DNA of 64,000 nt from Darksidea phi (GCA_030770425.1 JASJFT010000002.1:520744-584743), one strand, 5' to 3'. Shown: positions 35,978-47,939, counted from the first letter of the stretch. Made by a program: numbers and translations. Notes: a model not told the origin generated them from the sequence alone.

Positions 35978-37213
35978 GATGCCGCAAAGCAATGGAACGT
36001 GTCGTCCTGGAAAAATGGGCGGGGGGCATGGCCCTTTTTACATGAAGGCACCCCAGGCGCATTGCGATCATGCTCGTTTGGGTTGATTAGGGCCCGATGC
36101 ATCTCCGTCCACGCAGCCAGTGGCAGATCAGATGTTGCTTGCACGGAGCTATCGCCAGCCAATGAGAGGCTAGGGTCGTCGGCAATGCTCCCATCCCACC
36201 TGCCCGAAGCGGAATAAAGCTAGTCCGCCGTTGGCAGGCGCGGGCCATTGGTCTATCCGAGGCAACCTCCTTCTGTTGCGCCGTCTCCCCCGAGGCCTAT
36301 CTACATTATAATATGCTATCGCCGGAAACTCAATTTGCCACTTGCTGGACCTGGCCTGTTTTGGGCGCATGCCCCTGAATTTGTAGAATGATATGGAAGA
36401 CGCCCACCCAAGCTTGTTGAGGCAGCTGCACCGAATCCTCAACTTGCACTTTGAAGAGCCCTTTCTCACATCAGAAGCATCATGGGCGTGCACTATTAGC
36501 CTCCTTGACAGCTAACCCGTTAAAAAATGAAGTAATTGACTATAGAAGGGCCTATTTATTTATGAGTATATACATTACAGGAGGATCTTTTACACAGTAG
36601 AGACGCTAAAGCCGCACGTTATCCACACTAAAAATTGCATTGTATATATCCGTGGGCCAAAATCTCGACCGATGCCGATGAGTATGCTGTTGGACCCTCG
36701 CCGTAATTCGTCTCACGATGCAGCTCAACCTGAGCGATAAGTGAGATGTTGCATGCACATAGTAACATCGATTCGGCATCTCTCTCCTCTTGAAGCCTTG
36801 TCTTGTTGATTCTTTCTGAGGCACGAATCTAAGTTCTTGGCCTTGCGTGGGATCCAATATTACCCGGGCATGTTCGGAAGGGTTTCTCCACTAAGAGGGC
36901 AGCCGTCGAATTGGTGATGAGTCGCGCTGTCTTACTTCCGTTTTCTAGCGCATGGATTGAAGGACGGAAGCATGGCATAAAATGCTATCTATAATACGGT
37001 CTAGTCATGCAAGCATGAGGCGTACCAAGTGAGTGGATTTGGCCCCGCCTTGAGTGGTACCTGCCCCATTGCTTACCAGTGCTATACCGCTACTACCTTA
37101 ACGTAGGGCTTAATTGAATCCTACGCTTATCTCGACAGCCTTCGCCATTCTCATATTTAAGACAATTTCAAGTTGGCAACCGTCTACATACTCTCATTCA
37201 CTATAATTCCGAT
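35978..37213. other. Intergenic
   Basis: 1.2 kb upstream of the carboxypeptidase. No gene was recognised. Confidence 0.45.
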
Positions 37214-37430
37214 ATGGCGTCGATGTCTGCAGACGAAGCTGAAGCACTGGTGCAGAAGCTCGAGCAGCTGAGCGAGAACCCGCCTACAGCGATCGAGGAA
37301 AACGATGACCTTCGTAGATTCCGTGAAGCTGCATATGGCGCGAGTATGGCGGTTCAATGGCCCAACGACAGTGAACATCTTATCCCTACCTTTCTAGCAA
37401 TCCTTAGCTTTTAGTAACTAAAGTTTCCAG
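37214..37430 (+). pseudogene. O-methyltransferase N-terminal fragment
   Basis: A 66-codon frame carries LVQKLEQLSENPPTAIEEND then LRRFREAAYGASMAVQWP, which resembles the first 50 residues of fungal secondary-metabolism O-methyltransferases (a helical dimerisation segment). After this the frame leaves the family and stops. No SAM-binding domain was found downstream. It is interpreted as a truncated remnant. Confidence 0.45.
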
Positions 37431-38450
37431 AAGCAGCGGCAGTATGCCACTCAACTACTCTTCCAATCTTCATGCATTCTCTGAACCGCTCCATCGGTTG
37501 GCCTTACCACAGGTAGAGTCGCCTTGTTGGGTAGTAGATTGCATTGGACTTGATGGCTCGAAATCAAAAGCGTCGAAAATCAGTTTTGATTGGACAATTA
37601 AGCACTGATTTACCTTTCCATCAGTTTCCTCAATACCCGGCTCTCGAGCACTTTCCCGTGTGAATGGACTTTGTGATTTTACTCCGCCATCTTATCATTG
37701 CAGATGCGTTTGCGCATCCTTTGGTCAGGATCAAATTTCAGCTTGCAATCACGTTGCGTGAATGTAAATGAGCAGGTGCATACAAGCAAGGGAGAGAACA
37801 CATAGCATGGCGACAACGAGCATGATGCATTGTGACCCATTCCAAGTTCATCGAAATGTAGTAGACAGAGAATAAGCTAGAATTTTACCTTTCGGTAGTG
37901 GTGATCCACTTCGTGCAACTTCTGACGCGGAACAGGGAGTGCGTGGTGTAATCGGGGGTGGTTGGTGGATGACCCTACTCTTTAATCCTGACGTTAACTC
38001 GTTGTTGACATGTACAGCGTGCATTGAGTCTTTTCAAAGGACTTCGACGAGATGCGAGGGTTGTCGGTAAAGGAACGTTTTATTGAATTACGGTAGATAT
38101 AGAGGGCCACGGGGTATCATGTATGCGAAGTGCATAGATTGGTACACAGGAGCCGCAGATCTTTTGCCTCGGAGTGTGCTTGCAGTCCGTCTGTTTAACA
38201 CGTCAGTAGTTTTGGTATTTAACGGTTATAGCATTCCCGTCGAGGTTGCGTCCTCCTCCAGACTTTTTCCCGCGCTCGTCTCCACACATACTCCGATCAC
38301 ACAATGTGAGTTAGCCTCATTTGGCCGTTTTGGACGTTATCGGCGTCTGTTCCCCTCATGATGTGTTAAGCTTTTCATTTAAGCTATCACAAGGTGTCAA
38401 CCGTCATCTAGTCATCCTCGTAGCATATCCTGCTGCCATTCAACACATCA
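37431..38450. other. Intergenic between gene remnants
   Basis: About 1 kb with no gene. A short inverted repeat, AATCAAAA/TTTTGATT, lies near 37561-37592. Confidence 0.4.
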
Positions 38451-39425
38451 TGGCAAACTCGACGCCTAACTGCCTCATCCTCGGTCTCATGATCATTGGC
38501 CCGGACACGCAACTCGGAGCTCGCATCACCTCTCTCGACACATACAGGCAATGCCTCGATTATCTCTCGCAAAATGGCTATTATGAGCTCGACATCGCAG
38601 GCTCGCACGTCAGCGGCCAACAAGAGGCGTGCGCATGAGATGCTGGATGCCGCGAGCGTGACTTCCAGATCGCTTCAAAGGTTTACCCCGTCCAGCCAGG
38701 TGACCACGAACCTGAAAAGCTGCGCGCAAAATGGCTTCAAAGCCTTGAGAAACTCGGCGTCGACTCCACGGACATCATGTATCTCCATGCGCCTGACCGC
38801 GCCACTCCTTTCGAGAAGACGCTTGAATGCGTCAACCAATTGTACCAGGAAGCCCGGTTCAAGGCTAGGCCTGAGCAACTTTGCGGCTTGGGAGTCGCAG
38901 AAGTCGATGGTATCTGTGAGCGGACGTCAAGCCGTCCATTTACCAAGACATGTACAACGTTATTACCCGCACGATGGAAACAGAGCTGCTCCCTTGTCTG
39001 CGCAAGTTCAATATTGACCTTGTGATCTACAACCCTCTCGCGGCAGGTCTGTTCTCTGGGAGTACTCGACACTGGATAAGGAGGCTGCGCCTGCCCAGGG
39101 ACGCTTTTCTGACAAGCAGAACTACGGCAAGATGTACCGGGAGAGGTATTCAAAGATTCGGTGGTGGATGCGCTGGCTTTGGTTGAGCCCGTTGCACAAT
39201 ATTCCGTTGAGTGAGGTTGCGCTAAGGTGGTGTGTTCACCACAGTAAGCTTAAGATGCGCAGCGCTAGCAGAGACGATAGGATTAACCTAAGAATCAGCT
39301 CGTATGAGCAGCTGTAACAGAACGTAGAGGCTTGTGAGGAGGGTCTGTTGCCACAGCCTGTGGTTGATGTTTTGGATAAAGCTTGGGAGCGGACGAGGGG
39401 CGATGCGGCGACGTATTGGCGGTAG
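38451..39425 (+). pseudogene. Aldo-keto reductase (aflatoxin-aldehyde reductase type) pseudogene
   Basis: Read across frames, the segment follows the AKR7-like order: LILGLMIIGPD near the start, then DSTDIMYLHAPDRATPFEKT (active-site region), RLGLSNFAAWE, NIDLVIYNPLAAGLFSG, and the C-terminal PVVDVLDKAWERT through AATYWR. At least four frame changes and an in-frame TAA just before QNVEACEEG break it. Each block is recognisable, so the decay is recent. It may have belonged to a small metabolite cluster with the neighbouring remnants. Confidence 0.8.
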
Positions 39426-39710
39426 GATAGAAAAGGCAAGAGCAAGCCTTGGCGGTGACATCGAAAATTGACACTGTTCATTCTTACGGTGAGAAATCGT
39501 CTCTGATATGGTAATCAATTACTTTACTAAGTTTCTGTTAGGCTGTGGAACTCCGTAATGTAGGATTTGACGTTTGTAATAACACTAACCGGCCAGAGAA
39601 AACACACGAAACATAACGTTGTGAACATCATAAAGTATATAAAGAATCAAAGGTCAACTGTTCCATCGTTCATCAGACAATCATAGGAAACACTCACTCA
39701 GCATTTCAAA

Positions 39711-40590
39711 CATGCACATACCCCGCCTCCTTCTGGCTTACAGTCGCAAGTGCAACTGCCTTAGCCACGACCAATGAAACCATTCCCGGCATCATACCAG
39801 GCACAGTCGGCCACTCTGTCACAACAGGAGGACATCGTTTTTACTACTTTGAATCCCAACCAGTTAACGCTTCCCTCGGAACCGTCCTCCTCTTCCACGG
39901 CTTCCCCGACTTCTCGTACGCATGGCGCTACCAAGTTCCCTACTTCACTTCCCTCGGCTACCGCGTGATAGCACCAAACATGCTTGGTTACGGCAACACA
40001 GAAACCTCATGCAACGTCAGCGAATTCGCGCTCAAGGAGATGTCCACCGACATGGTCGCACTCCTCGACCAAATCGCCCCAGGCGAGAAGATCATCCTCG
40101 GCGCCCACGACTGGGGCGCAGGCCTAGCCTACAACTTCGCCATGTGGTACCCCTCCTACCTCAAAGCCTTCTTCACAATCTCAATTCCATATATCAGGCC
40201 GTGGCTCGGTCCAAGTCTCGAGTGGATCGACATGCTGGATCTCGTGCAGAATAACACCTACCCAACTATGGCGTACTAACTGCAATGACGTGACCCCGCT
40301 GTCAACCGCAACTTCAGCACTAAAGCCCAGGTCCGGTCGTTCTTGACTACTGTGTTTGGGGGCTTGACTGAGGATGGCAAAGGCGGACTGTCGCTGTACG
40401 AAGGCATGCAGTACGATATCATCCCGCTGCTCGGCAACTAGACGCTGATCAGCCCTGCCGACTTCGAGATTTACGTCGAGAAGATCAATCAGAAGGGTAT
40501 GAGCGGGGGATTTAACTGGTATCGTACCCGGCGCATAATTGGGAGGATGAGCTGCCGCTTGCGCTTAATCCAACACAAAGTTGCGTTGGA
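39711..40590 (+). pseudogene. Epoxide hydrolase-like alpha/beta hydrolase pseudogene
   Basis: After a frameshift in the signal-peptide region, a frame runs through HRFYYFESQPVNASLG, the oxyanion motif HGFPDF, GYRVIAPNMLGYG and the nucleophile elbow GAHDWGAG. It then meets TAA and TGA after TMAY, and TAG before TLISPADFEIYV. A further one-base shift separates GGFNWYRTRR from NWEDELPLALNP. The stops sit where family members have Gln, Arg or Lys/Gln codons, consistent with C-to-T change (RIP). The protein would have been a secreted or vacuolar epoxide hydrolase-like enzyme. Confidence 0.8.
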
Positions 40591-41041
40591 TTTAGTTGGA
40601 TTTAGATACGCCTGTGCTACCTTTCTGTGTACGGTAGTGAAGATGCAGCGTAAGCCTACTGTCATTTTAAAGGTTTGTTGGACGATTGCGAAGCTTGGGC
40701 TTGTGCATGCTAGCGGAAGTCGAGTTTGATATTTCGACTCACCTACTGAATATGGATGTCTCACAATATGCGGTCCTTCAGTCCACGAATTCAGCAATTT
40801 TCTCTTCTTCACAAACACATCGATACCTAAATCGTACGGTTCTAATACCCGCTCGGTCAGTGTTGCTGAAATCGTTGAAGCAGGCGATTTTATCCCAATC
40901 ACCACCCCCTCTATTATCGATATTGAATATGAACAAGTCGAGTCTGATGGAAAGAACGGAACCTGGCTGCTTGGTCATTAAGAACGAAGGAGTCGCCGAG
41001 ATATAAATGGGGTTAGAATAGTGCAGCACCCACTATGGAAC
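40591..41041. other. Intergenic, edge of repeat element
   Basis: Only fragments of frames are present. No gene was recognised. Confidence 0.4.
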
Positions 41042-41903
41042 AATTGTCTCATCCTTGATAGGGGCAAACAGCCTCTTTTTGCCCTCATCCTTGATTAGGG
41101 AAAACGGTACGTTTTTGGCCTCATCAAGGATAAGACAGTTTAAAAAAAAGAGATTTAATATTTTATAGTTTTTTTTTTATATTTGTTAATTTTTAAAAAC
41201 TATAAAACCTAAAAACTTAAAAAGTAGAAAAATATAATAATCAAAATTTACTTTATTCTCTATTTAAACTATACTATATATAATACTCGGTCTCCCCTTC
41301 TTCTTTCCCTCGAGCTCAGTAGCCGGCCTATATCGAGCTCAGTATCAGACTTAGTATCAGGCTCAGCAGCTAACCTATATCGAGCTCAGCGGCTGGCCTA
41401 TATCGAGCTCAGAAGCTGGCTTAAACAGAGCTCAGTGGCTAGCCTATATTAAGCTTAGTGGCTAGCCTATATCGAGCTTAGGAGGGTGCCTTACTTAGTC
41501 GTATAAACTATATAGTTCTTATTATATTACTACGAAGGAGGAGCGAGAGGGTAAGTATAAAGTATTAAGGTTGTTGAGTATATGACGTAGAAAATTTCAC
41601 GTGCTAGCATGTGAATACCCGCGAACACCCGCGCGCGCCCTTAATTCTATCTAATAACCTTCTATAATCTATTTTATATAAGAAATCTTGTATAAATTAC
41701 AGAAGGTTGCGCAGAGGTCGCGTGAGCTCGATATAGGCCAGCTGCTGAGCTCGAGGGAGGCTAGCCGCTGAGCCTGATACTGAGCCTGATACTGTATCCT
41801 AAACCTTAACAAGGCTGTCCTAATCAAGGATAGGAACAGTCTCATCCTTGATGGGGATTGTCCTCATCAAGGATCGGGCGCCCTCATCAAGGATGGGGAT
41901 ATG
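41042..41903. mobile_element. AT-rich element with imperfect terminal inverted repeats
   Basis: The left end has two copies of CTCATCCTTGAT followed by TCATCAAGGAT. The right end has ATCAAGGAT and CTCATCAAGGAT copies in mirrored order. The interior (41140-41300) is extremely AT-rich. Inside each end lie 23-bp repeats in opposite orientation (41313-41480 and 41725-41795). There is no transposase frame. The layout suggests a non-autonomous, RIP-altered DNA element (MITE-like) of about 860 bp; exact ends and target-site duplication were not resolved. Confidence 0.6.
41313..41480 (+). repeat. 23-bp tandem repeats inside the element
   Basis: About seven degenerate copies of AGCTCAGCGGCTGGCCTATA plus TCG. 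Mirrored copies occur at 41725-41795 near the other end, giving the element its inverted symmetry. Confidence 0.75.
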
Positions 41904-43319
41904 GTACCGTAGTGTATAGTATCGTAGAAAGCCGCCGCACCCTTTACCTATGCCTTTTTAGGGTAAAGTTTTATATACCTCATTTTAACATCGTATATCG
42001 AATCGCGACCTTAAATAGGCGAGATTTAGGCGTTGTGGTGGTGGTTTTAATATTTGAATAGGATGGCTGTGTTGGCGGGGTTTTGCGAGTGGGCGTTTTT
42101 TCGAAACGCGCGTGAGTGCCGCACATACAACTGAACGACCACCAGACCAGTAGCTATTAGCGTACAAGCATGCACTTCGCCTCCGCTGATTGTTCTGCTT
42201 ATAGGCGCAGATCAGGTTGAAGCGCGGGGTGGCCGAGCAGTCTGACGACGGTCGAAAACCGGTATATATAATACCGCATGCTGCCGCTGGAAATGTTCGG
42301 GCGACACCACGATCTCAGCATTCAAGTACTCACTCATGTCACACCTTTGTATGGCAACTACAACTGTTTTAACCAATAATATTACCTTGAACAATCTCGA
42401 CTTCACATAGAGCTGCGATGCAGCCGCCAACTTCAACCGCCTGTACTTTTGATGTCCGGGCAAGGAGTTCTTCCTCGAGATATATCGCAACCTCATCGAC
42501 TATGTTATAACAGCACTGCTGCGGGAGAGCGACATTTCACTGGAATGTCAGATTATGAGTTGATTTGTGGACGCGAATGCGCGGGAGGCGGATCGCGAAC
42601 AAGTTCTTAAACATATGTATCGCAAGCCGTTTGATGCGTGCAGCGAGCAGTCATGCACAGCGATTACTTATCCTGGGAATGCGGACATTGCTGGGGTAAG
42701 GGTAAGTCATTGGTTACCATGGCTGGTTGGTCGTTGCTTATTGTTACATGCAGATGCTTTGAGTTTACCTCGTTTGAAGCTGTGATGACGACTATCTATT
42801 TCTTCACGTTCATCTTCTTCATGAAGAAGAAGCACATGAGGTTTTCCTGTTCGAAGGAAACGGACCAACCAAAATGGAGATGGAGAGATTGGACATGGAA
42901 GGGAAAGGATTGGAGCAATGAATTGCTAGTGGGAGATTCCGCCATCTCGGAATGTTCCGGAGAGGTGCAGGCCCGTCGGTGACACCCCGTAGGGATTAAA
43001 AGGGGTTAAAAGAGTGTGTTACAAGCTACAGAAGTAAATCCGAAATGGAATTCTCTACCTATGCAGAGAATACAAGTCCTCAACACGTTATATAGAGTAT
43101 ATTGAGTTGATTGCGGATGCAATGTTCTGCTGACTCAGCCAGGCACGAATTCCTGCATGGACTCTTATTGGCCACCCGCGCCCCCGGAATCCGCCCCCAT
43201 TACTGCGGCTTCATACCACGAAGCAGCCCATCAGCTGCGGGGTGCACTTCTTAACAGGGCTACAGTCCCACATAGGCGTGGCTCCAGTGATTGTCGCGAA
43301 ACCACGATCTCTTTTCAAT
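41904..43319. other. Intergenic, upstream of gasdermin gene
   Basis: A tRNA-like A-box (GTGGCCGAGCAGTC) near 42230 lacks a matching acceptor stem. Frames around 42440-42560 include FFLEIYRNLIDYVI, a faint F-box/RNI-type remnant. TATATAGAG at 43089 could be the TATA box of the gasdermin gene. Confidence 0.4.
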
Positions 43320-44126
43320 ATGGCGCTCAAGACGTATCTCCTCGCTCCCAACTTCACTTTCGAGCCGGACGGCCCTATTCGCATAGGCCGCATCATCGCC
43401 GATCCTTTTCGCCCTACCAAGCCTCTCCACGTTCCTGCCACAGAGCCGGCCACGGCGACGCATACCGATTTTGAGAACTCATTCTCACACCAGAACAGCG
43501 TGGCATTGCATGGCAGCATATGGGCGCAGTTCCTCCAGTCAGCGAGTGCGAATATAGGTGCGAGCATCAGCCGAGATGTCCTGGAGCAGTACACTATGGA
43601 CAGTCTGGAGACCATACGCATGAAAGAAGATCCCACAGACTCGGAGGCGGCCGAGCTGGCTAGGATACCTGCGGTTCAAACAGCAATCAAGGCTGGGGTG
43701 TTCGGAGATGCGCCTGTGTACATGATCACTGGGATCAAGATTGCGAAGGGATTCAGGCTGGACAACCAGACATCCCGCAAGCATGAAGCGCAAGCCGGTT
43801 TCAATGTCCCCGTCACTGAGGAAATAGGTGCCGGCGCCGAGGCTAGTGTTGCGCGTACAAAAGCGACTGGAGCTGCCTCTCGATCAGGCAGTGACATTAT
43901 TTTCGCGTATCAGGTCCATATCATTGCGAAGAAGAAATGGTGGAGCAGAAAGATATCTGCTGACGTGTTTGACTCGCCTGCTGCATTCCTCGACAAGGCT
44001 AAACCGGTCGATGAAGTGGATGATGTGTATGTGAAGACTGCGACGTCGAAACAATTAAAGGAGATAGCGGAGGAGTACGAAGAAGATAATGTGAAGACAG
44101 TTGAAGTACCAGAAGAACGGACCTAG
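43320..44126 (+). CDS. Fungal gasdermin (RCD-1/HET-Q1 family)
   Basis: A 268-aa protein of the fungal gasdermin family, pore-forming executors of heterokaryon-incompatibility cell death (rcd-1 in Neurospora, het-Q1 in Podospora). Family marks: the start MALKTYLLAPNFTFEPDGPI, then GRIIADPFRP, YTMDSLETIRM, the conserved PVYMITGIKIAKGF, a Gly/Ala-rich beta-hairpin segment, and SDIIFAYQVHIIAKK. The C-terminal 45 residues after AAFLDKAKP are acidic and predicted flexible. In HET-Q1 a C-terminal part of this kind is cut off by the protease HET-Q2 to activate the pore. The ATG at 43320 is chosen because the family starts there; the frame is open for 26 further codons upstream. The gene is intact and converges on an S8 protease gene 975 bp away. 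Confidence 0.85.
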   Translation: MALKTYLLAPNFTFEPDGPIRIGRIIADPFRPTKPLHVPATEPATATHTDFENSFSHQNSVALHGSIWAQFLQSASANIGASISRDVLEQYTMDSLETIRMKEDPTDSEAAELARIPAVQTAIKAGVFGDAPVYMITGIKIAKGFRLDNQTSRKHEAQAGFNVPVTEEIGAGAEASVARTKATGAASRSGSDIIFAYQVHIIAKKKWWSRKISADVFDSPAAFLDKAKPVDEVDDVYVKTATSKQLKEIAEEYEEDNVKTVEVPEERT

Positions 44127-45100
44127 TCCCTTTAGATATATTATCAAGGGGCGCTAGAGAAGAATGTGGTTCCCATGACGTAGCATGTTTGACGCTATAC
44201 GCGGTTGATACTTCTTCAAGTCTCAACGACGCTTACTCTCCTTCACAAACGCCATCTTGCGGTGTCATCCATATCTCACTTTCGTTTGAGCCATGAGGCT
44301 ATTCTTCTAGAGGGGCGGCTCTCAAAATGGTGTGGTTGTCACGAGACCGTTACTTGCGTTTCGTACTTGCCAGCCCCGGCGCTCCACGGCTGTTTCTTCG
44401 ATGCTCTACTGTTCCTCTGGATGCATAGTCGCGACCCGTTTCTGGACTCATACGCATAATTGCGGCCTGAAAGCCTTAGAGCACCCTTTTGGTGCATCTC
44501 CGAGGTTGTATCTCGTTACGATGTGATTCGAACGCTTTTGCAGTCGCACTCACCACAGTTACGTGGACAACTGTCCAAGCTTACGCGAATGCAACAGTTT
44601 AACCACGCGCTATAGAGCTTATGTAAACTTTGTTCGACCTGACTAAATTTGCCATGGGAGTAGAGTACGTTTACTGAATTACGATTCATATTCGTATGCG
44701 CAGACTGGCGACGTTGCTTAATTGTAGTGCCAGTGAGAATAGACTGTGAGAGTGTTTTCGGGACAAGGAAGGCGGGTCGACGCTGCCTGGTCAGCGAGCC
44801 ATTGGCGGACGACGGCGGAGCTGAAGGTCAGGGAGGAAGTGTGCAGGCACCAGATGCTGCATGCGGACCGAGAATGGAGAGTAGAGGGGCGATTGCCATT
44901 GGCGTGTATAAATCATTGCTGGCCACAGTGCATCTATCATGACGACGACGGGCGATGGAGGAGATGGAGTGAAAGGGAAGTGTGTGGGAATAGCTGAGGA
45001 CTGGATTGTTTGCTATTTGAGAATGCTGCGTCGGCGTGCAGCCATTATCGCTGGCCACAGGGTATCGGTCGTTCGAAGCCCCTCAACCCTCTTCAGCGGC
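44127..45100. other. Convergent spacer between gasdermin and protease genes
   Basis: 974 bp. Short frames only, and no domain recognised. Confidence 0.5.
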
Positions 45101-47939
45101 TTAATGATAGTTTTGCTTTGCTTGCTGAGCAGCTTCCACTAACATCGCATCCCGAGAATCATTGTCGGCGCTGCTGATGAAGTCGTGGGGGGTAAGATAC
45201 CTTTGCTTGGAGCGCATTTGCCGTGATGCCCTCCACAATATGCGCCGCATACCTTGTTCTCTCCAAAGCCACTGAAGTAGGTCTCGCTTCGACGCAAGTT
45301 GATCATGCAGGCGTAATTGCGCATAGCCAAGGATCGTTGCTGCTATCCCAGCAGCGATTGGTGTAGCGATCGAAGTTCCAGTTTTGAGCACGTCAGCCTG
45401 GCCACGGGCAAGTCCTGCACCTGGAACATCTTTTCCGAGTGTACCAAATACATCCGCACCACCGAAGTCCGGAGGAGGATTAAGGCCTAAGAAGTGCCCG
45501 CTGTGGTCTGTCGCGCGAATGGAGAAGACGTTTGGATGTTGAGCTGGGAACATTTCGCTTTGGTTGCCGCCGTCGTTCGCGGCAGCGGCAAAGAAGGTGA
45601 TGCGCTGACTTCGTATCTTTAAAGCGTGTGAAATCGCATCGCTGATTACATATTCACCTTTCACCGTTGGTTCCTCTGGAAAACCAAAGGACATAGATAT
45701 GATATCTGCCTCAACTTCTTTCTCTGCGGCCCATCGGATCGCCCTTGCTATATTGTTGCTTGATCTGACCAGGTCTTCTGTGTTTCGGGCTACGCGTGCG
45801 ACAAAGAAATCGGCGACAGGAGCCATCTTCATTGCAAGTGAAAGCACATATGTGCCATGACCGTCGTAGTCTACCGCTTCCGCGTGCCCTTCCTCAGTGA
45901 AATCCTTCCACCGCTTGAGACGGTTGAGGCGCGGTGGTGTGTCGAAGAAAGTGGTTTGTTGGTTGTAACCTGTATCAAGTACCGCAATTCGGATTCTTCT
46001 AGTTTTGGACTTCGCCCTGTATTCCTTGCCAAGGTCTATGCCGCGCCACGGAGACATGGCCCAATTCATCCATGTCTCAGGACAAGTCGGCAAGCTGACA
46101 GTCTATCAGTGAGGGACGAGCGTGATTAGGACACTAGATCTCTTACAGTCGTGATGTTGTCATGTCTAGAAAGGCGGCCTTACTACCTTGGTCTTTGTGC
46201 TCCACCGTGTAATACTCCTGTGACGCACTTTGGTCTGTCGACTTCATGATAGCTGCATCTTTGCAAAGTTGCTCCAAAGAGTAGACAACGTTCTGGTAGA
46301 GCCTTGTACGGCGGATATCGGCTTGTGACGTCCATGTTGATAAATCGGACGAAGAGACGTGAAAGTTTTTGGGATCGAGGCAGTATTGTGCAGCAGCTCG
46401 GTATGTATCTGCTATCTCTCGATTTCGAAAATCTAGCTCCGGCCAATTGTCGCTTTTAGATATCATCATGCATATCTTCCACTGTGTATTCATGTCGACG
46501 TCAGCTGTCGAAATGGGTTGTTCATCAGCGTCAGGTCGTGATGCTTTGCGACCTATTTCCACTAACAGGACACCCAGAGCAAGAACCCTCGGATATCGAA
46601 ACCAAACATTGCGGGCCGTGGAGTGCTCTGCTACCTCGGCCTGAGCACCCTCTACCCAGTGCAGCGCGAACAAGGGATCCTGAAGATCAATCCTCCGACG
46701 CCAAGACCTATCGTAGTATTTCTTCTCCATAAATTGCACTGACTCGGTCGTCCAGGCTTCGCTCATAAACTTAGAGTTGTAATACCGCCAAACCGACTTG
46801 GCGAGAATATAACCAAGCAGTATTCTGTCTTTGGAAGAAATTCTGCCTTCCTCTAGCAGCGTTGATAGAGGGAGACTCGGAGCGGATGTTAGCACATACT
46901 CTGCATCGTCTGGGTCCGGCTGATGAAAATTGTAAAGGTTGTCATTGACGATCTTCAAGCGAATCCATACGGGTCCGACTTCTTCCACGAAAAGGCTGCA
47001 CAAGCTCTGGATCATCGTACTGTTCGATTCATCATCTTCATCTTCGTTTGTAGACGTAGGTCCAAGCGATACCTCATTCGCGAAGCCGACAGTCTTCCTG
47101 GCTTTCTTGATTCTGCGAAACGTTAGAAAAGGAGTTATCCCGGAGTAAGGGAAGATAGTTTGTACTTAGAAACATGAAATCTTGTTTGAAACCACTTCCT
47201 CTCGACGTAAAAGCGTACATCAAAAAAGGCTCCTCCGGCATGATTCCGCACCTTCTCCGACAGTCTAAGCCATGCTTGGTGCCGTTGACCCACCGAAGGT
47301 TGCGAGGTGTTGACGGAACAGGTACAGCGGGAGTGATGTTGTAAGGTGGTATACAACGTTTTATTGAGGTCGCTATCGTACTCCATTGGAGGTTCGGCAT
47401 TTTCAACTATGTGCCGGTGTTGGAGAGGTTCTGTCGAACTAAGTGCGCTCAATTTGCTCAGCAGTGTTGTCACCTCGTCACCGCCTGTTTTCGCGAACTT
47501 GGTGAAGGCAGCTTCTAACGTAGCCCGATGATTTTTGGAAGGGTTCTTGGCCATTTGCAGCGCGGGATACAAAGCGATGTCTTGCGCAGTGTTAGCTCCC
47601 TTGAGTGGCCACTATACACACCTCCGCTGTCAGTCTGAAGGGTCTTGCGCTCGTCGAGTTCCGCATACGAACCGTACAACTCTTTTCCAATTGAAAGAGC
47701 AGCTCTGAAAGCTTGGCCGATATGCTGTTCAATTCATATCCGTCCATTTTTTGTAATGTTTGCGATACAGATGCAAGCGCTCCGGAGAGCTTGCCAAGGT
47801 TTTGAAGCATCAGGGATGAAGTTGTTGTAGGCATGGCACTTCCGCGCGCCACCGTTGCTGCGTAGGCAGCGGCTATAGCTACTCGAGCAAGCTGACTCGT
47901 GGCATCTACCGCAAGTTCTCGCAAAGCCTTGTCATCCAT
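45101..47939 (-). CDS. DUF7580-like/subtilisin-like (S8) protease, HET-Q2-type partner
   Basis: The model is complement(45101..46094, 46147..47112, 47166..47580, 47622..47724, 47769..47939), 882 aa. Introns of 44, 41, 53 and 52 bp restore ALASHIGQAFRAAL, QTDSGDIALYP, HVSKIKKARKTVGF and TSRLLPTCPETW. Residues 1-220 are helical with LRELAVDATSQLARVA. About 240-545 match the fungal DUF7580 pattern, including DRILLGYILAKSVWRYYNS and FRYPRVLALGVLLVEIGR. From about 560 comes a complete subtilase: Asp592 (VLDTGYN), His631 (DGHGTY), Asn725 (AANDGGN) and Ser793 (TGTSIATP). There is no signal peptide, so a cytosolic protease is expected. By analogy with HET-Q2, its substrate would be the adjacent gasdermin, and the N-terminal part would sense or restrain. 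Confidence 0.87.

Noticed and set aside
42225..42320. Possible tRNA-Ser/Leu gene
   Set aside because: GTGGCCGAGCAGTC looks like an A-box/D-arm, but there is no B-box (GGTTCGAnTCC) and the 3' end cannot pair with the 5' end as an acceptor stem.
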